Shown: in pieces, positions 1 to 7,818 of the stretch | Layout: each line of letters begins with the position of its first letter | Position numbering within the stretch: position 1 is the stretch's first letter | Origin: Sphingomonas sp. PP-CE-1G-424 | GTDB taxonomy: Bacteria; Pseudomonadota; Alphaproteobacteria; Sphingomonadales; Sphingomonadaceae | Length of the DNA stretch: 64,000 bases | Direction of reading: 5' to 3' | Assembly (NCBI RefSeq): GCF_004341085.1 | Contig: NZ_SLXW01000001.1 | Span: 868,001-932,000 of the forward strand | Notes under the pieces: model-generated | The model's input: only the letters and a program-made list of their open reading frames with translations | Database searches by the model: none | Told to the model about the DNA's origin: nothing | Translations under genes and position numbers: made by a program

Positions 1-249
1 GCCACCGTGGCAATGAAACTCGACCAGGTCTTCGCCGGTCGCCGTCGCCGGTCCCGGAAACACGATGACCAACGCGCGATCTAGAAGCGCGCCATCAGTG
101 TCCCGCAGTCCCCGCAGGCTCGCATGGCGCGGCACCGGCAACGGTCCCGCCAACGCCTCAGCCGAGGCAAACGCTTGAGGCCCGCTCACCCGGACGACGG
201 CGATCGCCGCTGGCGGCCGTCCGCTCGATACCGCGAAGATCGTCTTCAC
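1..249 (-). CDS. mnmE: tRNA modification GTPase MnmE (5' part, cut by window edge)
   Basis: The 83 visible codons form the N-terminal folate-binding domain of MnmE (TrmE), which with MnmG makes the 5-carboxymethylaminomethyl modification at wobble uridine of certain tRNAs. Diagnostic pieces are [20 protein letters not shown] near the start and [20 protein letters not shown] at the cut end. Translation begins at a GTG, 7 nt after the stop of the upstream DUF6489 gene, so the two are probably cotranscribed. The G domain and the C-terminal CxGK motif lie outside the window. MnmE next to the origin is usual in Alphaproteobacteria. Confidence 0.9.
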   Translation of the reverse strand, partial: MKTIFAVSSGRPPAAIAVVRVSGPQAFASAEALAGPLPVPRHASLRGLRDTDGALLDRALVIVFPGPATATGEDLVEFHCHGG

Positions 250-256
250 GGGAAAC

Positions 257-490
257 TCAGCCGCTTTTCGTCGCGCTGTCGAACAGCCGCTTCCACATCG
301 CCATGCCCGCCTCGCCCATCGGCTGCCAGCCGCGCATCATCGATTCGAGCATCTCCGGCTTCATCTGGCCGTCCGGGATCGCCTCCATCATCATCGCGAT
401 ATAGCGGTCGTGGATCGGCGTCAGGTCGGGCAGCCCGACCGCGCGGCGCGCCTCCTCCGGCGTGCATTCGATCTCGATATTCATCTTCAT
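257..490 (-). CDS. DUF6489 family protein
   Basis: A 77-residue acidic cytosolic protein beginning [20 protein letters not shown]. The EARR..GLPDLTP motif and the helical Met-rich remainder ([20 protein letters not shown]) match DUF6489, a small family found beside mnmE in sphingomonads. No biochemical function is known to me. ATG at 490 is chosen because the family start is conserved; a longer frame reaches upstream to 577 but that extension reads like out-of-frame sequence. The divergent frameshifted methyltransferase gene may start only 14 bp away. Confidence 0.8.
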   Translation of the reverse strand: MKMNIEIECTPEEARRAVGLPDLTPIHDRYIAMMMEAIPDGQMKPEMLESMMRGWQPMGEAGMAMWKRLFDSATKSG

Positions 491-504
491 GTGACGCACC
501 CTCG

Positions 505-1006
505 ATGACGCTTGAGCGGTCCATCGCGGCGCTGCATAGCGGGGGAATGTATGCGCGCGATGCCGCCTCGATCGCAACGCCTATCGGTCTGGTCCGCGTG
601 ACCGGCACCGGGGACCGGATCGACGCGATCGATATCGGCGTGGAGGATGGTTCGACCAGCGATGCCCCCGCGATCCTGGAAGCACTCCGCCAACTGGAAG
701 CGTATTTCGACCGAGTTCGACCTGCCCCTCGCGCTCTCCCCTACCCCGCGCGGTGCCGACCTCCGCCAGGCGATCGCCGAGATCGCCTACGGCACCACGG
801 CCAGCTACGGCGCGCTCGCGCGGGCGATCGGCTCGAGCCCGCGCGCGATCGGCCAGGCATGCGCGCGCAATCCTTTTCCGATCATCGTCCCCTGCCACCG
901 AATCCTTGGAGCCGGCGGAGCGCTTGGTGCGTACTCCGCGGGGGAAGGCCCGATCACCAAATCCCGGCTGCTCGACCATGAGCGGCCGCCAGGAGGACTG
1001 TTATGA
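505..1006 (+). pseudogene. ogt: Methylated-DNA--protein-cysteine methyltransferase, frameshifted
   Basis: Two frames together make one Ogt/MGMT protein that would transfer O6-alkyl groups from guanine to its own cysteine. The first frame (from ATG 505, or 547) runs to EALRQLEAYFD at about 711; the homology continues one base out of phase as EFDLPLALSPTPRGADLRQA from 713, through GTTASYGALARAIG, the alkyl-acceptor motif IIVPCHRI and GALGAYSAGEGPITKSRLL. A single extra base or two missing bases at 711-713 explain the break. The second frame ends at 1006 in an ATGA overlap with the next gene, as an intact operon would. The acceptor Cys is preserved, so the mutation is recent or a sequencing error. 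Confidence 0.75.
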
Positions 1007-1716
1007 CGAACACTACCAAGATCGCCACGCTCGCGGGCGATGGCGAATTCACCGCGTATCGCGCGACCCCGGCAGGCACGCCGAAAGCGGCGATCGTCGT
1101 GATCCAAGAGATCTTCGGCGTGAACGCCGGGATCCGCCGCAAGTGCGATACGCTCGCCGAGGCCGGCTATCTCGCGATCGCCCCCGACCTGTTCTGGCGG
1201 CTGGAGCCCGGCATCGAGCTCGACCCAGACATCAAGCCCGAGTTCGACCGCGCGCTCGGTCTGATGGGTCAGTTCGATCAGGATAAGGGCATCGCCGATA
1301 TCGAGGCGAGCATCCGCGCCGCCCGCAACGAACTCGGTGCCAATGATTCTGGGAACGCCAAGGTCGGCGTAGTCGGCTACTGCCTCGGCGGGCGCCTCGC
1401 GTTCATGACCGCAGCACGGACCGACGTCGATGCGAGCGTCGGCTATTACGGCGTCGGAATCGATGGCCTGCTCGGCGAAAAGCACGCGATCGCTCACCCG
1501 GTGCTGCTGCACGTGCCGGAGGAGGATCACTTCGTCGACAAGGCGGCGCAGGCTGCGATGCATGCCGGCCTCGACGATCACCCGAAGGTGACGATCTACG
1601 ATTACGCGGGCGAGGACCACGGCTTCGCGACCGAGTTCGGCGAGCGCCGCTCGGATGCATCGGCCAAGCTGGCGGACGAGCGGACGGCAAAGTTCTTCGC
1701 CGAGAATCTGGGCTAA
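1003..1716 (+). CDS. Dienelactone hydrolase family protein
   Basis: A 237-residue alpha/beta hydrolase of the dienelactone hydrolase (DLH) family, a cytosolic serine-hydrolase fold with a Cys nucleophile. The elements visible are QEIFGVN (family Glu loop, about residues 35-41), the nucleophile elbow GYCLGG (about 126-131), the acid in PEEDHF and the terminal His in GEDHGF. DLH enzymes open lactones in chlorocatechol degradation, but stand-alone copies like this one are usually of unknown substrate. ATG overlaps the preceding frame's TGA, and AGGAGG lies just upstream. A strong hairpin follows. Confidence 0.85.
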   Translation: MTNTTKIATLAGDGEFTAYRATPAGTPKAAIVVIQEIFGVNAGIRRKCDTLAEAGYLAIAPDLFWRLEPGIELDPDIKPEFDRALGLMGQFDQDKGIADIEASIRAARNELGANDSGNAKVGVVGYCLGGRLAFMTAARTDVDASVGYYGVGIDGLLGEKHAIAHPVLLHVPEEDHFVDKAAQAAMHAGLDDHPKVTIYDYAGEDHGFATEFGERRSDASAKLADERTAKFFAENLG

Positions 1717-1770
1717 CCACGCCCACCCCGTCACCCCTGTCCGGGTGACGGGGTGCTGACGGCAGACATG

Positions 1771-1810
1771 AAAAAAGGCCTCGCCGGACGATCCCGGCGA
1801 GGCCTTTTTT
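1771..1810. terminator. Bidirectional intrinsic terminator
   Basis: Perfect inverted repeat with arms AAAAAAGGCCTCGCCGG and CCGGCGAGGCCTTTTTT around a short loop. A run of A on one side and T on the other lets it terminate both the plus-strand hydrolase gene and the minus-strand terC gene, which converge here. Confidence 0.9.
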
Positions 1811-1831
1811 CTTATCCCGACCGCACTGCGA

Positions 1832-2566
1832 TCAGCGCAGCAGCGTGATGATCCCGAGCGTGTCGCCGGTGCCGACCCAGCCCTCGTAGATCATCTTCAG
1901 CGCGACCACGAGGATCACCGCGAGGCCGATATACGCGATCCAGCGATACTTGTTGATGACGCGCGCGATGTAGTTCGCCGCCAGACCCATCATCGCGACC
2001 GACAGCAGCAGGCCTATGACCAGGATGCCGGGATGCTCGCGTGCCGCACCGGCGACCGCCAGGACGTTGTCGAGGCTCATCGAGACGTCGGCAACGGCAA
2101 CGGCCCAGGCCGCGCTCGCAAAGCCCTTCGAGGAGCGGATACCCGAACGCTCGTCGCCCTCGATTTCCTCGGAGCCGGCATTCTCCGCGCCCTCGCGGAT
2201 TTCGCGCCAGAACTTCCAGCTTACCCAGAGCAGCAGCAGGCCGCCCGCAAAGATTAGCCCGACGATCCCCATGAGCCACGTCACGATCAACGCGAAGAAG
2301 ATGCGCAGCACCAGCGCCGCGCCGATACCGATCAGGATGACCTTCTTGCGTTGGTCGGTGGGCAGTCCGGCAGCGAGTGCGCCGACGACGATCGCGTTGT
2401 CGCCCGCGAGGACGAGGTCGATCATGAGGACCGATCCGAACGCGGCAAGCGCCTTCGGGTCGCCGAGGTTGGAGAAGTCGGCGACGATATGCTGCCAGAT
2501 TTCCAGCGGCGAGCCGGGGCCCGCGGTGCTCGATGCGGCGGCGGCCAGCATGGCGATGATACTCAA
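1832..2566 (-). CDS. TerC/YjbE family integral membrane protein
   Basis: A 244-residue polytopic inner-membrane protein of the TerC family, which includes metal (Mn2+) exporters linked to exoenzyme metalation and tellurite resistance. Two Asp-bearing membrane motifs define the family: DLVLAGDNAIVVGALAAGL in the first repeat and VADVSMSLDNVLAVAG in the second, separated by an acidic cytoplasmic loop (EGAENAGSEEIEGDE). About seven hydrophobic segments are visible. The start is TTG at 2566 with GGGAG 8 nt upstream; an internal ATG at 2551 lacks an SD. I see no recognisable yybP-ykoY Mn riboswitch in the leader, though this family often has one. Confidence 0.85.
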   Translation of the reverse strand: MSIIAMLAAAASSTAGPGSPLEIWQHIVADFSNLGDPKALAAFGSVLMIDLVLAGDNAIVVGALAAGLPTDQRKKVILIGIGAALVLRIFFALIVTWLMGIVGLIFAGGLLLLWVSWKFWREIREGAENAGSEEIEGDERSGIRSSKGFASAAWAVAVADVSMSLDNVLAVAGAAREHPGILVIGLLLSVAMMGLAANYIARVINKYRWIAYIGLAVILVVALKMIYEGWVGTGDTLGIITLLR

Positions 2567-2579
2567 GATGTCAGCTCCC

Positions 2580-2595
2580 GGTGACGTGGGTCACC
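2580..2595. promoter_or_regulatory. Short palindrome in the terC leader
   Basis: GGTGACGTGGGTCACC is an interrupted inverted repeat 13 bp upstream of the terC TTG codon and covers part of its Shine-Dalgarno region. It could be an operator or an RNA hairpin controlling translation. There is no direct evidence for a regulator. Confidence 0.3.
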
Positions 2596-2616
2596 AGCGG
2601 CGAGCGATGGTGACGG

Positions 2617-2645
2617 ATTATAGGGCGTTTAATAGCGAAACGGCA
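2617..2645 (-). promoter_or_regulatory. Candidate terC promoter
   Basis: On the minus strand a perfect TATAAT hexamer lies at 2622-2617, about 50 bp upstream of the terC start. The expected -35 position (around 2640-2645) holds only a weak match and falls within the terminator hairpin arm, so this is a promoter candidate resting mainly on its -10 box. Confidence 0.35.
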
Positions 2646-2672
2646 CGCGAAAGCCATTGCTCTCGCGTGCCG
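2641..2672 (-). terminator. Hairpin between rho and terC
   Basis: Ten-bp stem CGGCACGCGA / TCGCGTGCCG with a 12-nt loop. Read on the minus strand it is followed by TTTCGCTATT, a weak U tract. It probably ends the rho transcript before terC. Confidence 0.55.
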
Positions 2673-2691
2673 CTTTGGTCTGCTTGGCGGC

Positions 2692-2772
2692 CATGGGCAA
2701 AGCCCATGTCGTCGGTCGGGGCCCTGCCCCGCCGGCCGAACCGGTGCGAGTCCTGCGCCAGCTTGGCGCAGG
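2692..2772. repeat. Pair of hairpins directly behind rho
   Basis: Two short inverted repeats lie just past the rho stop codon: CCTGCGCC/GGCGCAGG (2752-2759 with 2765-2772) and CATGGGC/GCCCATG (2692-2698 with 2702-2708), with GC-rich palindromic sequence between. They may stabilise or process the rho 3' end. Neither has a U tract of its own. Confidence 0.45.
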
Positions 2773-2782
2773 CCGCACTCGG

Positions 2783-4039
2783 TTATTGATTCATGGAATC
2801 GAAGAAATTCTCGTTGGTCTTCGAATCCTTCATCTTGTCGAGCAGGAACTCCATCGCGTCGATCGTGCCCATCTGCATCAGGATGCGGCGCAGGACCCAC
2901 ATCTTGCTGAGCTTGGCCTTGTCGACCAGCAGCTCTTCCTTGCGGGTACCCGACTTGCCGACGTCCAGCGCCGGGAAGATGCGCTTGTCCGCGACCTTGC
3001 GATCGAGCACGATTTCCGAGTTGCCGGTGCCCTTGAACTCCTCGAAGATCACCTCGTCCATGCGGCTGCCCGTATCGATCAGTGCGGTCGCGATGATCGA
3101 GAGCGAACCGCCCTCCTCGATGTTGCGCGCGGCGCCGAAGAAGCGCTTCGGACGCTGCAGCGCATTCGCGTCGACACCGCCGGTCAGGACCTTGCCCGAC
3201 GACGGCACGACGGTGTTGTAGGCACGACCCAGACGCGTGATCGAGTCGAGCAGGATCACCACGTCCTTCTTGTGCTCGACCAGGCGCTTGGCCTTTTCGA
3301 TCACCATTTCGGCGACTTGCACGTGGCGCTGCGCGGGTTCGTCGAAGGTCGAGCTGACCACCTCGCCCTTCACGCTGCGCTGCATGTCGGTGACTTCCTC
3401 GGGACGCTCGTCGATCAGCAGGACGATCAGGAACACCTCGGGGTGGTTGTCGGTGATCGCCTTAGCCATGTTCTGCAACATGACCGTCTTGCCGACGCGC
3501 GGCGGGGCGACGATCAGCGTGCGCTGGCCCTTACCCTGTGGCGAGACGATGTCGATCACGCGTGCCGACTTGTCCTTGACGGTCGGGTCGGCGGGATCGA
3601 GCGTCAGCTTGCTCTCAGGGTAGAGCGGCGTGAGGTTGTCGAAATTGACGCGGTGACGGACGACGTCCGGGTCGTCGAAATTGACCGCAGTCAGCTTCAC
3701 CAGCGAGAAATAGCGCTCGCCATCCTTCGGTCCGCGAATCTCGCCCTCGACCGTGTCACCGGTGCGCAGGCCGAACTTCCGGACCTGGTTCGGCGAGATG
3801 TAGATGTCGTCCGGACCCGCCAGATAGTTCGATTCCGGCGAGCGCAGGAAGCCGAAACCGTCGGGCAGCACTTCGATCGTGCCGAGCCCCATGATCTGGT
3901 CGCCATTGTCCGCCTGGACCTTCAGGATCGCGAACAGCAGGTCCTGCTTGCGCAGCGTCGAGGCGCTCTCGACCCCCAGTTCCTCGGCCAGCTGGACCAG
4001 CTCGGCGGGTTTCTTCTTCTTCAGGTCTTTGAGATGCAT
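2783..4039 (-). CDS. rho: Transcription termination factor Rho
   Basis: A 418-residue RNA-dependent hexameric ATPase that ends transcription at Rho-dependent sites. It begins [20 protein letters not shown] (Rho N domain), followed by the OB-fold RNA-binding domain with [20 protein letters not shown] (about 61-80), Walker A APPRVGKT (about 178-185; many Rho proteins have APPKAGKT), Walker [17 protein letters not shown], and the secondary RNA-binding Q/R loops. Length equals the usual ~419. ATG at 4039 is chosen because the open frame upstream to 4195 does not resemble Rho. Palindromic repeats separate it from hemJ, so it probably has its own promoter. Confidence 0.97.
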   Translation of the reverse strand: MHLKDLKKKKPAELVQLAEELGVESASTLRKQDLLFAILKVQADNGDQIMGLGTIEVLPDGFGFLRSPESNYLAGPDDIYISPNQVRKFGLRTGDTVEGEIRGPKDGERYFSLVKLTAVNFDDPDVVRHRVNFDNLTPLYPESKLTLDPADPTVKDKSARVIDIVSPQGKGQRTLIVAPPRVGKTVMLQNMAKAITDNHPEVFLIVLLIDERPEEVTDMQRSVKGEVVSSTFDEPAQRHVQVAEMVIEKAKRLVEHKKDVVILLDSITRLGRAYNTVVPSSGKVLTGGVDANALQRPKRFFGAARNIEEGGSLSIIATALIDTGSRMDEVIFEEFKGTGNSEIVLDRKVADKRIFPALDVGKSGTRKEELLVDKAKLSKMWVLRRILMQMGTIDAMEFLLDKMKDSKTNENFFDSMNQ

Positions 4040-4220
4040 GGGGATTTCCGGATAGCAATCAACGGGAGAACGCTCGGTCGGCGGTGCGCTTGGGAAGCGG
4101 AACTGGGCGAGACGAGTCTGGCAAGACACGACCGGGCAGGACGCCAGGAGGCCGTGTTGGGAGAAGGGGTTAGAATTGGGGGGAGGGTTAGTCAAGCGGG
4201 AGTGCGTACCCCGCCCCGGC

Positions 4221-4304
4221 CGTCATCCTGGGCTCGACCCAGGATCCAGAGCCACAAGCGATATCGTCCGCCGCCCTGGATCCTGGATCAAGTCCAGGAT
4301 GACG
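4221..4304. repeat. Palindromic intergenic repeat, CGTCATCCTG family
   Basis: Outer ends CGTCATCCTG and CAGGATGACG, with inner CCAGGATCCAGAGCC and CCTGGATCCTGG. This is the same element as at 11161, 38009, 45377, 57531 and 59381 in this window. It sits in the rho-hemJ gap and can fold as one long hairpin, so it may act as a transcription barrier. Confidence 0.85.
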
Positions 4305-4310
4305 TGAGGC

Positions 4311-4772
4311 TCAGAACGGCTTAACGATCACCAGCACGACGATCAGCGTCACCGCCAGCGCAGGCACCTCGTTCAGCATCCGCAACTGCTTCCCCGCCAA
4401 CGTCGGCTTCCCCGCGGCGAGCTTCTTCGCATAGCCGACCGCCCAGCCGTGATACCCCGACAGCACCAACACCAGCACCAGCTTCAGGTGCAGCCACCCG
4501 AGCCCCGGTGCGCCGTCCGTCAACCCCAGGTTCAGCGCCAGCGCGATCCCGAGCACCCAGACGACGATCATCGCCGGCGTCAGGATGATGTGGCGGATCT
4601 TCCCCTCGCGCTCGACCCAGTTCGCCGCCTCGCCCATGTTGCCGGCCGCCAGCGCCTCCTGATGATACACGAGGTAGCGCGGCAGCATGAACAGCCCCGC
4701 CATCCAGAATATCACGAAGATCAGATGCGCCGCCTTCACCCAGTCATACGCAGCGCCGAGAAATCCGCTCAT
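4311..4772 (-). CDS. hemJ: HemJ-type protoporphyrinogen IX oxidase (CopD/UPF0093 family)
   Basis: A 153-residue membrane protein with four predicted membrane spans and the HemJ signature WVKAAHLIFVIFWMAGLFML near the N-terminus, which carries the conserved His, followed by PRYLVYHQEA and, further on, LHLKLVLVLVLSGYHGW. HemJ oxidises protoporphyrinogen IX to protoporphyrin IX in bacteria lacking HemG/HemY. The ATG overlaps the hemE stop as ATGA, so the two haem genes are translationally coupled. Annotation pipelines often call this CopD; the haem neighbourhood favours HemJ. Confidence 0.88.
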   Translation of the reverse strand: MSGFLGAAYDWVKAAHLIFVIFWMAGLFMLPRYLVYHQEALAAGNMGEAANWVEREGKIRHIILTPAMIVVWVLGIALALNLGLTDGAPGLGWLHLKLVLVLVLSGYHGWAVGYAKKLAAGKPTLAGKQLRMLNEVPALAVTLIVVLVIVKPF

Positions 4773-5818
4773 GTCGTGCTCCTTACGCGGGCGATCAGCT
4801 GCTCGACATGCGCGATGGGCGTGTCGGGCAGGATGCCGTGGCCGAGGTTGAAGACGTGCGGACGCTCGACGAACGCCGCGAGGATCCGGTCGATCGCCGC
4901 ATCGAGGTCCGCCCCGCCTGCGATCAACGCCAGCGGATCGAGATTGCCCTGCACCGGCATGTCCGCAGGCAACGACGCGTGCGCCCAGACCGGATCGACC
5001 GTCTCGTCCAGCCCGATCGCATCGACACCCGTCTCGCGCGCATAGGCCGGGAGCTTGCCCCCTGCCCCCTTCGGAAAGCCGATGATCGGCACGCCGGGGC
5101 AGCGCGCGTGGAGCCGCTCGACGATTGATGCGGTCGGCGCGATCACCCAGCGTTCGAACTGCGCGGGCGATAGCGACCCCGACCAGCTGTCGAACAGCTG
5201 CACCACGTCGACACCCGCCTCGACCTGTCGCGCGAGATACTCGACGGTGTTGTCCGCGATCGCATCGATGATCGCGCCGAACGCTTCGGGATCGCGATAC
5301 GCAAAGCGCCGCGTCTCGGACTGATCCTTCGAGCCCTTCCCCGCCACCATATACGTCGCGACCGTCCAGGGAGACCCCGCAAAGCCCAGGAACGTCGTCT
5401 CGGGCGGCAAGGCAGCGGCGACCTTCGCGACGGTGCCGTAGACCGGCTCCAGCCGCCCCATCACCGGCTGCAACCGATCGAGCGCATGGTCGACCAGCGC
5501 CGGTTCGAGCCGTGGCCCCTCGCCGACCCCGAAGCTCAGATCCTGGCCGAGCGCCCACGGGATCATCAGGATGTCCGAGAACAGGATGGATCCGTCGAAC
5601 CCGAACCGGCGGATCGGCTGGAGCGTGACTTCGGCTGCTGCGTCGGGATCGGTGGCGAGCGCGAGGAACCCGCCCTTCTCGGCGCGGAGTTCACGGTATT
5701 CGGGGAGATACCGCCCCGCCTGCCGCATGAGCCACAGCGGCGGCACGGCCTGACGCTCTCCACGAAGAGTCGCCAGGAGCGGCTTGAAGGTCAGCGAGTT
5801 GGGGGTCGGATCGGTCAG
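4769..5818 (-). CDS. hemE: Uroporphyrinogen decarboxylase
   Basis: Decarboxylates the four acetate side chains of uroporphyrinogen III to give coproporphyrinogen III. Visible motifs are PPLWLMRQAGRYLPEYREL (active-site loop), FSDILMIPWALGQDLSFG, GFAGSPWTVATYMVAGKGSK and GFPKGAG. The frame extends 24 codons beyond the first GTG (5746), encoding TDPTPNSLTFKPLLATLRGE, which matches the normal HemE N-terminus. The only plausible initiator for this extension is CTG at 5818, preceded by AGAAGAAGGG; an in-frame TAG follows upstream. The resulting 349 residues equal the family length. hemJ follows with an ATGA overlap, and the probable origin lies upstream. Confidence 0.93.
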   Translation of the reverse strand: MTDPTPNSLTFKPLLATLRGERQAVPPLWLMRQAGRYLPEYRELRAEKGGFLALATDPDAAAEVTLQPIRRFGFDGSILFSDILMIPWALGQDLSFGVGEGPRLEPALVDHALDRLQPVMGRLEPVYGTVAKVAAALPPETTFLGFAGSPWTVATYMVAGKGSKDQSETRRFAYRDPEAFGAIIDAIADNTVEYLARQVEAGVDVVQLFDSWSGSLSPAQFERWVIAPTASIVERLHARCPGVPIIGFPKGAGGKLPAYARETGVDAIGLDETVDPVWAHASLPADMPVQGNLDPLALIAGGADLDAAIDRILAAFVERPHVFNLGHGILPDTPIAHVEQLIARVRSTT

Positions 5819-6146
5819 CGGAGCACCCTTCTTCTACTATAAGAAGATTCAAGAAATAGGTTGTTGCAGTGGTTGGGCGGTTGAACCCGGGACTTATGCG
5901 GTGATCCCGGAAATGCCAACAGCTTGACCCCTCGGCACGCCCACAAACGCGCTGATTCGATTCAAGGCTCCCCGTTACCCACAGGCTGTGGATAAAATCC
6001 GGCCCTGTGCGCGGGCATGTGGATAGAATGGGTGTTATCCACGGCGCGCCCGTCGCTTGGCGAGGCGGACGAGTTACGCTAGCCGTTCTCCCCATGTTAT
6101 CCACAGATTCACGCCCAACCAGCCTCTCGCTGGGGATAAAACGCCG
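5819..6146. other. oriC: Probable chromosomal replication origin (oriC) with DnaA boxes
   Basis: This 328-bp gene-free interval between divergent hemE and ppsR is where the Caulobacter and Rickettsia origins lie (hemE next to RP001, a ppsR homologue). It holds TTATCCACA-type boxes at 6097-6105 (perfect), 5987-5995 (perfect, minus strand), 5975-5983 (TTACCCACA), 6035-6043 (TTATCCACG) and 6018-6026 (minus, CTATCCACA). The hemE side (5830-5880) is AT-rich, with runs such as CTACTATAAGAAGATTC, and could unwind. GANTC sites for CcrM-type methylation occur at 5846, 5954, 5959 and 6106. Flanking genes mostly point away. Function is inferred from these features; no strand-skew calculation was done. 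Confidence 0.82.
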
Positions 6147-6980
6147 ATGATGCGGCTCCACCTACATTTGTTGTCGGATTCGACCGGCGAGACGCTGGAG
6201 AACATCGCGAAGGCGGCGCTGGCGCAATATGACGACGTCGAGACGGTCCGCCATTTCTGGCCAATGGTGCGAACCGAGGCGCATCTCGAACGCATCCTCC
6301 AGGAGATCGCGCAAAACCCGGGGCTGGTGGTGTTCACGCTGGTGAACCCCGCGACGCGGCGGATTCTGGAGCAGCGGTGCCTCGCGCTAGGGCTGCCTGC
6401 GGTGGCGCCGCTCGACCCGGTCAACGATGCGCTTTCCGGCTTGCTCGGACAGCAGGCGAAGGCGCGGCCGGGGCGTCAGCATGTCCTCGATGCGGCGTAT
6501 TTCGCGCGCGTCGACGCCATTCAGTGGACGATCGCACACGACGACGGGATCGCATCGGAAGAATGGGAGGAGGCCGATATCGTCCTGGCGGGCGTGTCGC
6601 GTTCGTCGAAGACGCCGACCTCGATCTACCTCGCCAACCGCGGCTACAAGACCGCCAACATCCCGATCGTCGTGGAAAGCCCACCACCCCTGAACCTCTA
6701 CAAGCTCGCCAACCCGCTGATTGTCGGTCTGACGACCAGTGCGGACCGGCTGATCCAGGTCCGTCGCAACCGCCTGCTGTCGCTCAACCAGCAGCCCGAC
6801 ACGTCCTATGTCGAGGAAGAAGCGGTGATGCGCGAGCTCGCCTTCGCGCGTCGCATGTTCGCCGACAATGGCTGGCCGGTGATCGATGTCACCAGGCGTT
6901 CGATCGAGGAAACCGCGGCGGCGATCATCGCGCTGTGCAACCAGCGGCGGAGCGATGCAGTGACGCCGGAGGAAGTATGA
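6147..6980 (+). CDS. ppsR: Pyruvate, phosphate dikinase / PEP synthase regulatory protein (DUF299)
   Basis: A 277-residue bifunctional ADP-dependent kinase and Pi-dependent phosphorylase that switches PEP synthase or pyruvate phosphate dikinase off and on by threonine phosphorylation. It begins with HLHLLSDSTGETLENIAKA; the nucleotide-binding loop is GVSRSSKTPTSIYLANRGYK (about residues 150-170), followed by NIPIVVESPPP. Two adjacent ATGs (6147, 6150) follow GGGGA; the longer in-frame stretch from 6057 crosses the DnaA boxes and is not family-like. The ATG of maf overlaps its stop. Confidence 0.92.
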   Translation: MMRLHLHLLSDSTGETLENIAKAALAQYDDVETVRHFWPMVRTEAHLERILQEIAQNPGLVVFTLVNPATRRILEQRCLALGLPAVAPLDPVNDALSGLLGQQAKARPGRQHVLDAAYFARVDAIQWTIAHDDGIASEEWEEADIVLAGVSRSSKTPTSIYLANRGYKTANIPIVVESPPPLNLYKLANPLIVGLTTSADRLIQVRRNRLLSLNQQPDTSYVEEEAVMRELAFARRMFADNGWPVIDVTRRSIEETAAAIIALCNQRRSDAVTPEEV

Positions 6981-7567
6981 GCCTGATCCTCGCCTCGCAA
7001 AGCGTCTCGCGTCGCGCGATGCTGACCGCCGCGGGTGTGCCGTTCGAGGCGACCTTTGCTGGCGTCGACGAGGATGCGGCGAAGGCAGCGTTGCGCGACC
7101 TGTCCCCGCGCGATCTCGCCGATGCGCTGGCCGAATTGAAGGCGCTCAAGGTTTCGGCGAGAACGCCGGGCTATCTCGTCCTCGGCAGTGACTCGCTGGT
7201 AGCACTGGAAGACGGCACTATCCTCGACAAGCCCGTGGACCGAGCCGACGCGGCGGCGCACCTGCGGCTGATGTCCGGCAAACGCCACGACCTCTGGAGC
7301 GCCGCGGCCATCGCCGAGAACGGCCAAGCGATCTGGCGCCACGTTGAGCGCGCGAAGATGCACGTCCGTCCGCTGTCCGACGCGTTCATCGAGACGTACC
7401 TCGATGCGGAATGGCCCGCGATCTCGGGCTGCGTCGGCTGTTACCGCATCGAAGGCCCCGGCGCGCAGCTGTTCGCCAGGATCGAAGGAAGCCAGTTCAC
7501 GGTACTCGGCATGCCGCTGCTCAACGTCCTCGACTTTCTCCGCGTCCGCGGGGAGTTGCCGGCCTGA
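6977..7567 (+). CDS. maf: Maf family nucleoside-triphosphate pyrophosphatase
   Basis: A 196-residue Maf/HAM1-fold house-cleaning enzyme that hydrolyses non-canonical NTPs to NMPs. It begins LILASQSVSRRAMLTAAGVP with the conserved SxSRRxxL loop, and has GYLVLGSDSLVALEDG in place of the usual aDT/D metal motif, DKPVDRADAAAHLRLMSGK, and ISGCVGCYRIEG. ATG overlaps the ppsR stop (ATGA), with GGAGGAAG as ribosome site. The paralogue type (Maf versus YceF/YhdE) cannot be settled by eye. Palindromic repeats follow. Confidence 0.9.
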   Translation: MSLILASQSVSRRAMLTAAGVPFEATFAGVDEDAAKAALRDLSPRDLADALAELKALKVSARTPGYLVLGSDSLVALEDGTILDKPVDRADAAAHLRLMSGKRHDLWSAAAIAENGQAIWRHVERAKMHVRPLSDAFIETYLDAEWPAISGCVGCYRIEGPGAQLFARIEGSQFTVLGMPLLNVLDFLRVRGELPA

Positions 7568-7580
7568 CCCGAAACTTCTG

Positions 7581-7705
7581 ATCCTCCCCCGCCAGGGGGA
7601 GGTGTCTGGCGCTTGCCAGACGGAGGGGGAGGTAAGGAGTAACTGCTGTTCCGTGTCCTCCCCCTCCGTCACCTTCGGCGCCACCTCCCCCTTGCGGGGG
7701 AGGAT
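7581..7705. repeat. Palindromic intergenic repeat, CCTCCCCC type
   Basis: Outer arms ATCCTCCCCCGCCAGGGGGA and its complement CCTCCCCCTTGCGGGGGAGGAT, with an inner pair CAGACGGAGGGGGAGGT / CCTCCCCCTCCGTCACC. Each arm is itself a small hairpin. It fills most of the maf-aroE gap and is a second family of repeat, unrelated in sequence to the CGTCATCCTG family. Confidence 0.8.
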
Positions 7706-7753
7706 TGAATGGACCGTCGCACATGGCAATTCACCCGCGCTAGACTAAACCAA

Positions 7754-7807
7754 GTTCACCCGCGAAGGCGGGTGCCCAGACTGGATCCCCGCCTCCGCGG
7801 GGAAACA
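7754..7807. repeat. Palindromic repeat, CCGCGAAGGCGGG type
   Basis: CACCCGCGAAGGCGGGTGCC followed by CAGACTGGATCCCCGCCTCCGCGGGG. A related copy lies at 54949-55001. It is placed directly in front of aroE, 12 bp from its ATG. Confidence 0.75.
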
Positions 7808-7818
7808 CGGAGCCTCGA

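Noticed and set aside
2567..2640. Manganese (yybP-ykoY) riboswitch before terC
   Set aside because: The family often has one, but the leader is too short and I cannot find the conserved loops.
7581..7807. CRISPR array in the maf-aroE gap
   Set aside because: The repeats are palindromic arms of two different families and are not regularly spaced with unique spacers.
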